45,052 bases of DNA from a virus. The stretch's first letter is position 1; each line of letters starts with the position of its first letter. This document shows positions 24,747 to 33,497 of the stretch, in pieces. The notes beneath the pieces were generated by a model that was not told where the DNA came from, did no database searches, and saw only the letters and a program-made list of their open reading frames with translations. The stretch is from positions 1-45,052 of the IMG/VR virus record IMGVR_UViG_3300047311_000367, one strand, 5' to 3'. The position numbers and the translations under genes are program-made.

Positions 24747-25501
24747 ACGGGTGCCCCTGTATTTCCGCCACCGGGCGTGACGCCACTGTGTACGTGTGTA
24801 TGCACCGAAGTGCCGCTTGCCACCACATCGCCATTCACTGTCATGGTTCCAACAAACGACGAAGTTCCCGAGCCGGAACCAAGACCCTGCGTGATCATGC
24901 CATTAAGCGCGATGTTCGCATTTACAGTAAAAGTAGGTGCGGTAAGCGTGACGCTAGACGAACCATTAATTTCGATAGTTTGTGCATTCAGCGTGATGTC
25001 AGGGGCGTCTAATGTGATCTTGGTCGGACTGTGAATGGTTATACCGCCACTAGCGAAGCGTACGTATTGGCTAGGTGCCCCATTTAACAAACCACCGAGG
25101 TAGACACCGTCTGACAGGTCGTATTTTCGGTACGTTCCAGGATTACTTTGCGCTTTGGTGGCTTTGACACCCGAAATGTCGCGTGAACAAAATGCTGCAA
25201 TGCCGATATCACCGACTTGGGGGTCGATAATGACCGCATTTGCGCCTCCCTGCAATCGGAAATATGGCAAGCCATGTATCACAACATGCGCATAACCATT
25301 ACCCAGCCCGTCTACTTGGTTGACCAAAGGTTGTACATCGACAAATCCGACCGCAGACACGGCACCCGAGTTTGTGCACGCAACAACTTTCACGAGCGTG
25401 ACGGTTTCGATGTCTTGCAGCATTTGCTGCACAAGAAACTGCATCGCAGTGAAATCGGTATTGGCACTCGTCGGTTGAATCAGACTATTGGCAGGTGTCA
25501 T
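24743..25501 (-). CDS. Gp138-type membrane-puncturing spike
   Basis: Start ATG 25501 is used instead of an upstream Met that overlaps the hub gene. 252 residues: an N-terminal OB-like domain (VDVQPLVNQVDG ... DIGIAAFCSRDI), then a C-terminal beta-helix (SPTKITLDAPDITLNAQTIEINGSSSVTLTAPTFTVNA). Near the end HTHVHSGV carries H-x-H, which in this spike family binds iron at the tip. It pierces the outer membrane on tail contraction. Confidence 0.8.
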   Translation of the reverse strand: MTPANSLIQPTSANTDFTAMQFLVQQMLQDIETVTLVKVVACTNSGAVSAVGFVDVQPLVNQVDGLGNGYAHVVIHGLPYFRLQGGANAVIIDPQVGDIGIAAFCSRDISGVKATKAQSNPGTYRKYDLSDGVYLGGLLNGAPSQYVRFASGGITIHSPTKITLDAPDITLNAQTIEINGSSSVTLTAPTFTVNANIALNGMITQGLGSGSGTSSFVGTMTVNGDVVASGTSVHTHVHSGVTPGGGNTGAPV

Positions 25502-26400
25502 ATTTGCCCCAATGCGGAAACGACCTTGGAACATCGCGCGATGCTAAACCAAGGGCCATCTGGCATGTTGCTGGATAGATGATGGCTTAAACCGATAATA
25601 GTCATTTCGCCATTCGCCCGTGGTAGTGAACTTTCAATGCGCACTAGTGAACCCCAATACGTGTAGGGTTTGTAAAGCATTTGGACAGTCACGGAGACAT
25701 TGTCAAATGCGGGATATCCAATCATACCCGTCTGAGAATTTATAACACGCGCATCGCCTGGTAATGAACCGTTGCGGGGCCAAATGGTTAAAGCCCCGCT
25801 CTCGATTGACCAATAACATCCTGCTTGTTTTGCCAGACGATTTGCCTGTTCAATGACCGTTCCTTTTAGGTATAGCCCGCCTGGGATAGTCACGTTAACC
25901 CCGTTATTCGCAAATGGTCTACCAAGGGCATTCGCAAAATCTCGAAATATCGTATCGACTGTTGTGGGTTGTGCATACGACCGCGCGGTAACCGGGGTTA
26001 CTTGATTAACGAAATATGCCCCCGCTTGCACGTGCATGTAAACGTCGGGCATATTTTCGAATGAGGCCCATGAAGAGTAGATCGTCCCACTGAAAAGTAG
26101 CGAACTCACATCTCCATCTATCGTACTTATCGTCAACGTGTTTTGAAATTGCGTGGTGATGTCACCTTGCAATGTCGTCAATTGATTCATGATGTCGAGC
26201 GATATGCCATATATTTGGCATGTCACGGACGACAACGCGTTACCTTCGGCAGTATAGGTCACCATCGCGCGCAAGCCGCTAATTGTCACGGAGTTGCCGG
26301 TCTGGCCGGTAAAGTTCTGACCCGCCATTGTGAATGTAAATTGCAGGTCTTTCTGCGTGAAGCTGTTTTGTCCTATGCCGACAAGTGCGCCGGGAATCAC
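25498..26400 (-). CDS. Baseplate hub protein (gp44-like)
   Basis: 300 residues from a GTG start that overlaps the tape-measure TGA (GTGA). A beta-rich N-terminus, then TVDTIFRDFANALGRPFANNGVNVTIPGGLYLKGTVIEQANRLAKQAGCYWSIESGALTIWPR, the hub-type segment found in phage T-like/Mu gp44-like proteins. It joins the tail tube to the spike. Confidence 0.7.
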   Translation of the reverse strand: MIPGALVGIGQNSFTQKDLQFTFTMAGQNFTGQTGNSVTISGLRAMVTYTAEGNALSSVTCQIYGISLDIMNQLTTLQGDITTQFQNTLTISTIDGDVSSLLFSGTIYSSWASFENMPDVYMHVQAGAYFVNQVTPVTARSYAQPTTVDTIFRDFANALGRPFANNGVNVTIPGGLYLKGTVIEQANRLAKQAGCYWSIESGALTIWPRNGSLPGDARVINSQTGMIGYPAFDNVSVTVQMLYKPYTYWGSLVRIESSLPRANGEMTIIGLSHHLSSNMPDGPWFSIARCSKVVSALGQI

Positions 26401-28139
26401 GACAAACCCCCCGCCATGTTCATCACTAACGACTGACGTCGAACTGCTTCAAGCGCGCCTTTTGCCATTCCTTGGGCATCTGTCGCATTTGTTTGCACAT
26501 TCAGTGTGCCGATATTGGTTGAGTTTGTAATCTGTCCAGGCGCGCTGTTTTGCGCAACCATTGTGGGACTTTGTCTGCCCGAAATACTGGCAATATGCGT
26601 GTCGATAGCAGGCTGAAACGCGCGTAGGGATTGTGCACCCCCTTCAATAGTGGTAATTCCTTCAAGCAGCGCTCGCATAGTCCCGGGGTCACGCACATTC
26701 AATTTTTGATCGGAGCTCACGCCCAATTTTCGTGATAATGATTGGATATATGCCTTCGTGTTATTCTCACTTGGGGGCGCGTACTTAGCGACGATGCTGG
26801 CTACGGTGTCTGTACCTCGCGCGGCATAGCGCTCTAATTGCGCTCCCAAAGCTCGCACGCCCGCGTCCGCATTTGCAAAAGCTGCAAAACGTGGGCTACT
26901 AGTTCCAGTCTCTAACGATGCGCCAGGTTGTCCGGCAAAATTCAGGTTGCCCGGGTTGAAATTCCGCACATTTCGCGGGGCGTTTCCCCGCCGTTTAGTT
27001 AATTCTGCCGCACTCGTAGGAGCGACGTATGCAGAACTATCAATCGGCGTGCCAGTAGCCCCTGACGTCCCCGCAGCGTGCCGACGTCGTTCTTCTAGTA
27101 CTTTTGGGTCTGTCGGTAGGGCACGACCTTCGGCGAGACCAGATCGAATTCCAAACAAATCCACCTGATCAGCTTTGCGGAATATTCGATCTATTTCATC
27201 ATCCAAGCCGCTCAAAAAGGGTTTTATCGCCTCTGACATAATACGAAAGCCATCAGCAATCGTCGCAAAAGTCGAAGTTGCCACGGTGCCAATAGCCGAA
27301 ATACTTCGCGCCAAAGCATTAGACGAGTTTTCACCCTTCTTCATTTCGCCAACAAAGTCAGTCAAGCTCTTCGCACCTTCTTCCATCGAGGGTGCGAAGA
27401 GATTTGCCGTGTTTAAAGCTGCTGACTTGATCGCATTACCGAGTCGATCAAACGACTGTTGTGCCTGATCAGCGGCCTCAGCATTTTGTCGTGCTATCGC
27501 GCCTTGTTTGCGTGCCTCTTCGAAGACCGTATTGATGTCTTTTCCCGAACGAACCAAATCTTGGAATGCCTTGGATATGCCCAGCGCGTTCGCTATCGTA
27601 TTTGCTTGCGTCGTGCCGTATTTGTCCTGAAAATCCTTTAAGGCGATCAGGGTTTTCCGCATTGTGTCGGCTGCGTCAGAGTTACGGTCGAACTGCACAC
27701 CTAGCAAACCGAGCGCGTTTAGATACCCCGTGTCGACTCTACCAAGCGCCAAATCGCCCTGTACTTGTCGAAACTTTCCAAGCGTCTGGGCTACGTCCTC
27801 TATCGAGCCTCCGAACGTGCTGGCGGCAGCGGCCCAAGTGCCCAAGTTCTCGGTAGATACGTTCAGTTCTTTGCCGAAACGATTTAACTGTGCACCCGCC
27901 GCTACCGTGTCGAGTGTCATTTTGGCGAAACCGCCGATGCTTGTCGCAATGCCAATCGTGGTCAGGAAACTTTTGCCCAACTTGAGAACTGCCGCACTCG
28001 TCTTGTCCGTAGACGCGCTAAGTTCCTTTTGGCCCTTGTCGAGTTTTTCGAGCCTTTTCGTCGCGTCTTCTTGCGATGTTTTAAAATTCTTGGTTTCGAG
28101 CCCGAGTAAAACTACCAGTTCATCGATTATCCGCGCCAT
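26397..28139 (-). CDS. Tape measure protein with C-terminal PRD1-P5-like muramidase-type domain
   Basis: 580 residues. The N-terminal ~300 are helical with coiled-coil heptads and membrane-like stretches typical of tape measures. Residues about 390-500 (NFNPGNLNF...FAAFANADAGVRALGAQLERYAARGTDTVASIVAKYAPPSENNTKAYIQSLSRKLGV) match the phage structural P5-like domain associated with cell-wall hydrolysis. Such a domain could open peptidoglycan during injection. At 580 residues the tape is short for a myovirus. Confidence 0.8.
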   Translation of the reverse strand: MARIIDELVVLLGLETKNFKTSQEDATKRLEKLDKGQKELSASTDKTSAAVLKLGKSFLTTIGIATSIGGFAKMTLDTVAAGAQLNRFGKELNVSTENLGTWAAAASTFGGSIEDVAQTLGKFRQVQGDLALGRVDTGYLNALGLLGVQFDRNSDAADTMRKTLIALKDFQDKYGTTQANTIANALGISKAFQDLVRSGKDINTVFEEARKQGAIARQNAEAADQAQQSFDRLGNAIKSAALNTANLFAPSMEEGAKSLTDFVGEMKKGENSSNALARSISAIGTVATSTFATIADGFRIMSEAIKPFLSGLDDEIDRIFRKADQVDLFGIRSGLAEGRALPTDPKVLEERRRHAAGTSGATGTPIDSSAYVAPTSAAELTKRRGNAPRNVRNFNPGNLNFAGQPGASLETGTSSPRFAAFANADAGVRALGAQLERYAARGTDTVASIVAKYAPPSENNTKAYIQSLSRKLGVSSDQKLNVRDPGTMRALLEGITTIEGGAQSLRAFQPAIDTHIASISGRQSPTMVAQNSAPGQITNSTNIGTLNVQTNATDAQGMAKGALEAVRRQSLVMNMAGGLS

Positions 28140-28441
28140 TGAGGAACCTCATTGGGTAGTAAATATCCAAGTACCCAGCGTGTGCCTAATCCTTGATAAC
28201 TTGGGTTCTCGGTGCCTTGCGTATCAAACATGACGAGTCCACCGATGAAACCGTAATAGGATTGCTGAATCAGATTCACACCGGTCATGACTTGAAAACA
28301 TGAAAAGATCACGACACCATTGAGCGCACAATCGATAAACATACCCGTCGTTTTTTGGTACAACGAAACCTGCACATTTTGCCCATTCAACACACAAGTG
28401 ACAATTTGTGAGGGCGTCGCTGCGAGAGGTATGATTTGCAT
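28127..28441 (-). CDS. Baseplate plug-like protein (DUF6983-like)
   Basis: 104 residues: IIPLAATPSQIVTCVLNGQNVQVSLYQ...MFIDCALNGVVIFSCFQVMTGVNLI. The pattern L-x-A/I-x-P-S-Q, then N-G-Q, then D..L-N-G-V/I-V matches small baseplate plug proteins. It overlaps both neighbours. Confidence 0.6.
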   Translation of the reverse strand: MQIIPLAATPSQIVTCVLNGQNVQVSLYQKTTGMFIDCALNGVVIFSCFQVMTGVNLIQQSYYGFIGGLVMFDTQGTENPSYQGLGTRWVLGYLLPNEVPQWRG

Positions 28442-29166
28442 CAGTATAAGGCCTCTTCAATTAAGCTATCCTGCGTTTGTTCCGATGGCGTAACCGCTTG
28501 TTGCGTTCCGGTGTTTACTGGACTCTGCGCACTCGGAGATAAACTATTTATCGTCGAGCTAAAATATGCGGCCACTTGGTTTACCGCTACCAAATGAATG
28601 TCTACTTGCACGAGTGTTGCGCCTTGCGATGCCGAACGTGTGTACCGATACGATTCAATCGTGCAGTTCGTGTAAGTAAAACCATCCGTCACGACATTCA
28701 CGAGAGTAGTGTTGTTCGTCAGCGTGTCGATCTGCGTGAGAAACTCGTTAACAGCACTTGTACCCCCGGACTTAGCCAGTCGCACAATCGGTTTTGCCGG
28801 ACGCAGTACTTTGTTATACGTCGCAAACGCGCCGCCTTCGACTGGAAAATCACTGACTTTGTTTTCGACAGTGCCGGTAACGGATATGCAGGAATCGGCC
28901 AAAATTGCGGCATTGCCGGATATGAGAGACCCTAAACCCGCAGGTGCGACAGCGTTCACGAGAGAATTTATGAAAACGTCTGTGGACGAGGGGTTGAGTT
29001 GCGCACTATCCGCAGGATAAATTCCCCATGGCGGCGATAACGTCAATGCATCCCACAACGCACCTTCCACAATTCCGAGCAACGCTTGTTCGGAAGGCGG
29101 GAATAGAGGTGATCTAGGAAGCTGCGGAACACCTGGCAAATTTGGTACATTTGGAAAGAAACTCAT
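28441..29166 (-). CDS. Tail/baseplate protein of unknown family
   Basis: 241 residues between the chaperone and the plug protein. Pro-rich N-terminus (FFPNVPNLPGVPQLPRSPLFPPS), then a globular part with VRLAKSGGTSAVNEFLTQIDTL and a beta-rich DGFTYTNCTIESYRYTRSASQGATLVQVDIHLVAV. The latter resembles LysM-neighbouring tail proteins, but no name is certain. Start overlaps the frameshift product's TGA by ATGA. Confidence 0.6.
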   Translation of the reverse strand: MSFFPNVPNLPGVPQLPRSPLFPPSEQALLGIVEGALWDALTLSPPWGIYPADSAQLNPSSTDVFINSLVNAVAPAGLGSLISGNAAILADSCISVTGTVENKVSDFPVEGGAFATYNKVLRPAKPIVRLAKSGGTSAVNEFLTQIDTLTNNTTLVNVVTDGFTYTNCTIESYRYTRSASQGATLVQVDIHLVAVNQVAAYFSSTINSLSPSAQSPVNTGTQQAVTPSEQTQDSLIEEALY

Positions 29167-29381
29167 CGCCGTGCCTTATCCATCAAGTACGTGTTGTGAT
29201 TATTGGTCTCCAACACATCCAACAATGAGAACATGTCCTCAAGACTATACACGGTCTGTAATTCGTGCAAAGTCGCCAGTTTTGATGTTATCACGACTCC
29301 CATGTAGGTAGACATGGTCAGATACCTAATCGGCGTGATGTCGTTTCTTCGGCCACTTAACTGGCGTCCGTGGCGTTTGTA
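29163..29381 (-). CDS. Tail assembly chaperone, -1 frameshift extension
   Basis: A 72-residue open frame in the -1 frame relative to the chaperone gene. It starts at the slippery T7 run (29387-29381) and ends TGA 29163, overlapping the next ATG. Its core LHELQTVYSLEDMFSLLDVLETNNHNTYLMDKARR matches the second half of the G/GT-type tail chaperones. It is probably made only as a fusion with 29357-29764, though an internal ATG at 29315 exists. Confidence 0.75.
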   Translation of the reverse strand, partial: YKRHGRQLSGRRNDITPIRYLTMSTYMGVVITSKLATLHELQTVYSLEDMFSLLDVLETNNHNTYLMDKARR

Positions 29382-29764
29382 AAAAAATCAGTATGTAATT
29401 TGAAAATTGCCACTCTGAGTTTGACCCGTGTTGCTACTTCTTCTGCACCATCGTCATTCCAAGGGATAGACACTTCGGCGTGTTGTTTGTCCGGATGAAT
29501 GCGCACGCACTTTAGTAAGTCATTTAGCAAGTCGCGAGCTTGTTCCGAAGGAAGATGCGCAATTTGTCGAAACCCATGTTTTAACAACCCGAGCATTCCC
29601 TCCTCAACCAAACTTTCTGCAATAGACGAATCTGCGGCAAGCAAAATTTGTCCAATACGGAGTGCCCAATATTCGGCATCTGCGGCAGACATTTCTGTGA
29701 TCGTGTAGAGCTTCCCTTTGTCTCTGCCATCTTCGCCCTTCCACACCACAGTCTTTCTCGCCAT
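29357..29764 (-). CDS. Tail assembly chaperone (short form)
   Basis: 135 residues. KLYTITEMSAADAEYWALRIGQILLAAD...LLNDLLKCVRIHPDK...VATRVKLRVAIFKLHTDFF is typical of myovirus tail chaperones that hold the tape measure during tube assembly. Near the 3' end, codons GAT TTT TTT ACA give a T_TTT_TTT slippery heptamer. A fraction of ribosomes shifting -1 would make the longer form. The gene is preceded by the conserved leader element. Confidence 0.8.
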   Translation of the reverse strand: MARKTVVWKGEDGRDKGKLYTITEMSAADAEYWALRIGQILLAADSSIAESLVEEGMLGLLKHGFRQIAHLPSEQARDLLNDLLKCVRIHPDKQHAEVSIPWNDDGAEEVATRVKLRVAIFKLHTDFFTNATDAS

Positions 29765-29776
29765 GTCGGCTCTCCC

Positions 29777-29923
29777 GGCTTAGTGAATCTTCGGAAAATG
29801 GTAGTTGCACACGGAGCCGCCAAGCGGAGTTTGCACCTTGTACAGATGATCAACGGTAGTAGATCAGATGTACATCATCTACCCTGTGCGGTGATGCTAC
29901 CATTTTTCGTGTTCACTTGTCAA
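29777..29923 (-). ncRNA. Conserved structured leader element, copy 2
   Basis: Three blocks are identical to copy 1: 29777-29789, 29873-29896 and 29911-29923. CTACCATTTT (29897-29906) pairs with AAAATGGTAG (29795-29804), a perfect 10-bp helix (P1). A hairpin (about 29859-29882) and a small CCGC-TTG-GCGG hairpin (about 29817-29827) lie inside P1. Outside it, TTCACT and AGTGAA from the end blocks can pair. The ribosome site GGGAG and chaperone ATG follow 12 nt later. An intrinsic terminator lies directly upstream. TTGACA with an 18-bp spacer to TAGCAT also fits a promoter, so the transcript start is unresolved. Confidence 0.7.
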
Positions 29924-29974
29924 TTTTTTAATATTTACGACTTTACGAATCTATTACATTGTCATTGTCGAAGC

Positions 29975-30000
29975 AAAAAAAAGCACCGCCGAAGCGGTGC
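29975..30000 (-). terminator. Rho-independent terminator after the tail tube gene
   Basis: On the minus strand GCACCGC, CGAA-type loop, GCGGTGC (30000-29983) is followed by eight T (29982-29975). A textbook terminator, separating the head/sheath/tube operon from the tail/baseplate operon. Confidence 0.9.
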
Positions 30001-30017
30001 GAGAGTCGTGCAAACTT

Positions 30018-30452
30018 TTACAACAGTGCGATGTCTATATTACCCCAGTGTACGGTAAATTGCTGACTCTGCAAAATCTTTTTGGCATCTGCAATCGTCT
30101 TGGACTTGACCAAGACACCGTTGGTGAGCGTATAACTTTTTCCAACGGAAGGGTACTGAATCGTCAACGAGCCCACGTAAATCGTACGACCGGCTTTCTG
30201 TGCGGCACGCCAAGTTTCAAAAATGGACAGTGACGGACTGGAAGCCAAAAACGTGAAAGTGGTCGGCGTGATAACAGGCACATAGCCTGCTGCCATCACA
30301 CCATCGACTCCAATTACGGTTTCAGCTTCGTCCACGGCTTCGGCCATGAACGCGTCGTCAACATAAAACGCGCTTAAATTCTGTGGTACAGGATACAACG
30401 TTGTGACGCTTAATGTCGCAACGAGATTGGCGCTGGAAATATCTATGCTCAT
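30018..30452 (-). CDS. Tail tube protein (DUF3277)
   Basis: Start ATG 30452, with AGAGGAC upstream; a TTG at 30458 is less likely. 144 residues: SIDISSANLVATLSV then FTFLASSPSLSIFETWRAAQKAG, typical of DUF3277 tube subunits that follow DUF3383 sheaths. It forms the inner tube of the contractile tail. Confidence 0.8.
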   Translation of the reverse strand: MSIDISSANLVATLSVTTLYPVPQNLSAFYVDDAFMAEAVDEAETVIGVDGVMAAGYVPVITPTTFTFLASSPSLSIFETWRAAQKAGRTIYVGSLTIQYPSVGKSYTLTNGVLVKSKTIADAKKILQSQQFTVHWGNIDIALL

Positions 30453-30464
30453 GATCAAGTCCTC

Positions 30465-31988
30465 TTACTGTACGTTAATAGAGGCAAGCGTAATCTGTTG
30501 CACAGATTGGCCGTCCATATACCAGAAATTAATCACCGGACTACCACGCGCGGCCCGAACAATTGAGCCCGGGTCGAGAATTTGCAAGTAATAACCTTGC
30601 GTTTCGAGCATCGTGGTGATGTCTTTGCCTGCGGCAGCATTTATAACAGCAGCTTGTGCATCCGACACAGTCACGCCAACGCGTGCTGCGCCAAAATTCA
30701 ACATTTGCTGAATCGTCGTTTGCATGACCAAGGCAATTTGCGCGTACCCCGATTGGTTGTAAGGCACACTTCCTATCTGCGTCAGAAAGTTCAATAAACC
30801 AAGCTGAAACGCGGCATTGAAATAAATCTGATTGGTATAACTGTCGAGCCAGTCCCACGTGCCGGTCACGTGCCCATCGTCGTAGAAGGTGAAGTTTTGA
30901 TTCGCCGTACTTGCCAGCGATACCATGTTGTACCCATTTCCGAGCAAATTGGCGCGCGATTGCTCGCTTTTACACGTCGGAAGCATACCGCTTTGTGTGC
31001 GGTACTTAAATGCGACGCGACCGTTCGTCTGCGTAAAATTCACCGACGCGACAGCACCGCACAAAAAATACGCCGCAGAAGCTACCAACGCCGCTAACGT
31101 TGAACCATCGGGAACCGCCAAAGGGTCGCCGCCTATCGGACTGACGCCTTCATATTCGGCCGCAACGCACTGTGCACCGGCAGTGGCAGTTGCATTTGGC
31201 GTGCTGGCGCTTTCGTCGCTGTCCCACATTGCATAGTGATAGCGCAGATTCTGATCGTTGTTCCACGCGGCGAACAATACTTTTGTCGCCGTATCCGGCT
31301 CGAAGATCGTCGTGAAAGACGCCCAATTCAGCGTATTCGACACTACATTTTCCATGGCAGTTGTCGGCGTATCCGCATCCGCACCTTGACTGAGCGTGAT
31401 GCCGCTGGTGCTGCTCAATTTCAACGCTGCCGCTGTCGTTCCCGTACATGCAGTGATGGTCGATGACGCGCCGGTCGTGCCACTGGTGATCTGAAACTCG
31501 GCGAGTTGTGCGTTCCACGTGCACGTTTGACCCCCGGATAATCCGAGCGCTGTCGCAATTAACGTTGCGGCATTCGTGAAACTCGACGCTGCGCTCAGAT
31601 TAAGTGACGCCGCTGTCAACGTGACACCATCGATATCGACTATCAACGTACCGCTGATCGCCTGCAACTCAGTAAGCGACACCGATGCGAGCGAACCGCC
31701 GCGTACCCACGCAGCAACGTCCGCAGCGTGATAAGGTGCGAAATACAACAGACCAGGTGTTAGAGTCTTGTTTTGATAGCCGAGATAGTAGTCACCCGCT
31801 GCGGCGTATTCGGCGGATGACAAACCGTACACAGCCCCCACGGCAGCTTGTGACACGTACCCAAGTACTTGCCCAGAGGGAGTGAGGGAATTTTGCGTCA
31901 AAAATACGGCATTCATGGCAAGCGAGTTCCCGCCGCCGTTCACAACGCCTGGATTGATCTGTACGTACACGCTAGCTGGAATAGTCAT
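30465..31988 (-). CDS. Tail sheath protein (DUF3383)
   Basis: 507 residues. Of ATGATG at 31991/31988, the second has better spacing to AGAGG. The N-terminus (IPASVYVQINPGVVNGGGNSLAMNAVFLTQNS) and the C-terminal FWYMDGQSVQQITLASINVQ identify DUF3383 contractile sheath proteins. Residues about 100-205 form a beta domain inserted between the sheath core parts, ending GADADTPTTAM. That domain recurs in the terminal gene at 18346. Confidence 0.88.
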   Translation of the reverse strand: MTIPASVYVQINPGVVNGGGNSLAMNAVFLTQNSLTPSGQVLGYVSQAAVGAVYGLSSAEYAAAGDYYLGYQNKTLTPGLLYFAPYHAADVAAWVRGGSLASVSLTELQAISGTLIVDIDGVTLTAASLNLSAASSFTNAATLIATALGLSGGQTCTWNAQLAEFQITSGTTGASSTITACTGTTAAALKLSSTSGITLSQGADADTPTTAMENVVSNTLNWASFTTIFEPDTATKVLFAAWNNDQNLRYHYAMWDSDESASTPNATATAGAQCVAAEYEGVSPIGGDPLAVPDGSTLAALVASAAYFLCGAVASVNFTQTNGRVAFKYRTQSGMLPTCKSEQSRANLLGNGYNMVSLASTANQNFTFYDDGHVTGTWDWLDSYTNQIYFNAAFQLGLLNFLTQIGSVPYNQSGYAQIALVMQTTIQQMLNFGAARVGVTVSDAQAAVINAAAGKDITTMLETQGYYLQILDPGSIVRAARGSPVINFWYMDGQSVQQITLASINVQ

Positions 31989-32041
31989 CATGACCTCTAT
32001 TATGTTGCGACATGCGTAAAACGATGGATTATTGTACGCGG

Positions 32042-32578
32042 TTAATCCGTGATAATGTCCACCGCCTCGAAAATGGTTATATCCGCTTCTTGAGCGAACT
32101 GTTGTGCTACGGCAACAATTGGTATGTACATCAATACAACGTCAAACTTCCATCGTTCTTCGAATTGCTGTTCGCCGTCTATAAGCGCCATTTGCACGGG
32201 GTCTTCCATGTACAGCGGCTTGATATTCGACGGGAAATTATCGTATGCAAAATCATCTCGAAACACGGATTGCATAGTTGCAGCCCAATTAGGGGACTCG
32301 TCACCATACATGTTGACGGCGATGCGCACTTCGGTTGCTGTGATAATATTTTTTGATCCTTGTACCGGGCCGGTATTACATAAATCCGTGTACGTATCTT
32401 GATTAGTGGCTAACCGTCTTGTCGCTGATTGCGTCATCGAGATAAAGGGGCCTTGCGGCATTGGCACTAGATTATCTTGTCCGACAATCACCTCAACATC
32501 CGGCAATACCAATTTGATGAAATTACCCAATCCCGTGAATATTTGAGAGTTTGTAATGTCGACGTTCATGTTCGCCAT
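32042..32578 (-). CDS. Neck/tail completion-like protein
   Basis: 178 residues in the connector block upstream of the sheath. IFTGLGNFIKLVLPDVEVIVGQDNLVPMPQGPFISMT fits the LIC_12616-like/gp12-like neck proteins that close the tail top. Assigned mainly by position and this N-terminal pattern. Confidence 0.6.
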   Translation of the reverse strand: MANMNVDITNSQIFTGLGNFIKLVLPDVEVIVGQDNLVPMPQGPFISMTQSATRRLATNQDTYTDLCNTGPVQGSKNIITATEVRIAVNMYGDESPNWAATMQSVFRDDFAYDNFPSNIKPLYMEDPVQMALIDGEQQFEERWKFDVVLMYIPIVAVAQQFAQEADITIFEAVDIITD

Positions 32579-32586
32579 GACAACCC

Positions 32587-32979
32587 CTATATCGTAGATG
32601 GATTAAGCATGCAAACGATCACATGCGCCCAATCAGGCCACGTTTCGACAACTTTCACGACTTTCCAAGACTGCGTAGGGCCACTTGGCACTTCGACAAA
32701 ATCCAGAATATCGCCACCCATCTTGTCGGCTCGTACAATACCTTGTAAATTGCCATAAATGTAGACTGATCTAACGACGCCTTCGATGTTGAGTTCTTGT
32801 ATGTGCTTCAAGTCTTCGGCGGTCATCGCCTGTACTTGCACTTTAACGGTTGTGGTTGTGTACGTCGGCGTACGCGTATAGTCTGCATTGTTCGTATAGC
32901 CGGACGAATGTTTCCATGTCGCCGATATATTCGGATTAATGTTTTGAGTGTTCGTATTGGCCAACAAGCGCAGGTTCAT
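32587..32979 (-). CDS. Head-tail connector/collar protein
   Basis: 130 residues, overlapping the previous stop by ATGA. The C-terminal IVRADKMGGDILDF...SWKVVKVVETWPDWAHVIVCML is the compact beta barrel typical of head-closure or stopper proteins in this position. Specific family not certain. Confidence 0.55.
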   Translation of the reverse strand: MNLRLLANTNTQNINPNISATWKHSSGYTNNADYTRTPTYTTTTVKVQVQAMTAEDLKHIQELNIEGVVRSVYIYGNLQGIVRADKMGGDILDFVEVPSGPTQSWKVVKVVETWPDWAHVIVCMLNPSTI

Positions 32980-33497
32980 TGTTTGGGCACCACGGCATTT
33001 GTCACGGTCGCGATCATATGACCAGTATCCGTGAGTGGCTCAGTTGGTGCGCCGCTGTAATCGGCACCTTGCGCGATGGCGCGAGCCGCTTCCCCGACGG
33101 TCTTGCCCGTGATCGTTCGCCCCTCTCGGCGCCATAATCGGAGCAACAGCGTAATCGGAGACAGTTCGGGGGACGATGTTTCCTCTATTTGCTGAGCAAT
33201 ATCAGCACTCATCATGTTCCCGACAGCTTCGAGCGTGTTATTCGCGGTCTGTCCTTGCTTGATCAAATACGCAACGGCATCCGTCCATTTCGCCTTCTGT
33301 TTTTCGACGCAGGGGCGCAGGAATGGGCGTGCAGGCGAGCGTGTAGTGCCCTCTTCATTCCATTCTGCGACTTGGGCGACCGACACTCCGGACTCGTATA
33401 CGGCGCCCGGAAACCATCCGGCTGCTGCATTTTGCCCTTCGTAATCGGCGACGACCGTGTCCAGCGCCACTTTGATTTTGTCGAGCTTGAAGGCCAT
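32976..33497 (-). CDS. HK97 gp10-like neck or minor tail protein
   Basis: Start ATG 33497 overlaps the previous TGA by one base. 173 residues; VAQVAEWNEEGTTRSPARPFLRPCVEKQKAKW matches the R-P-F-L/F core of HK97-gp10-type neck proteins. It links connector and tail. Confidence 0.65.
   Translation of the reverse strand: MAFKLDKIKVALDTVVADYEGQNAAAGWFPGAVYESGVSVAQVAEWNEEGTTRSPARPFLRPCVEKQKAKWTDAVAYLIKQGQTANNTLEAVGNMMSADIAQQIEETSSPELSPITLLLRLWRREGRTITGKTVGEAARAIAQGADYSGAPTEPLTDTGHMIATVTNAVVPKQ

Noticed and set aside
27664-28233. Plus-strand open frame (189 codons) opposite the tape measure gene
   Set aside because: Ser/Pro-rich translation typical of an antisense shadow; no start signals.
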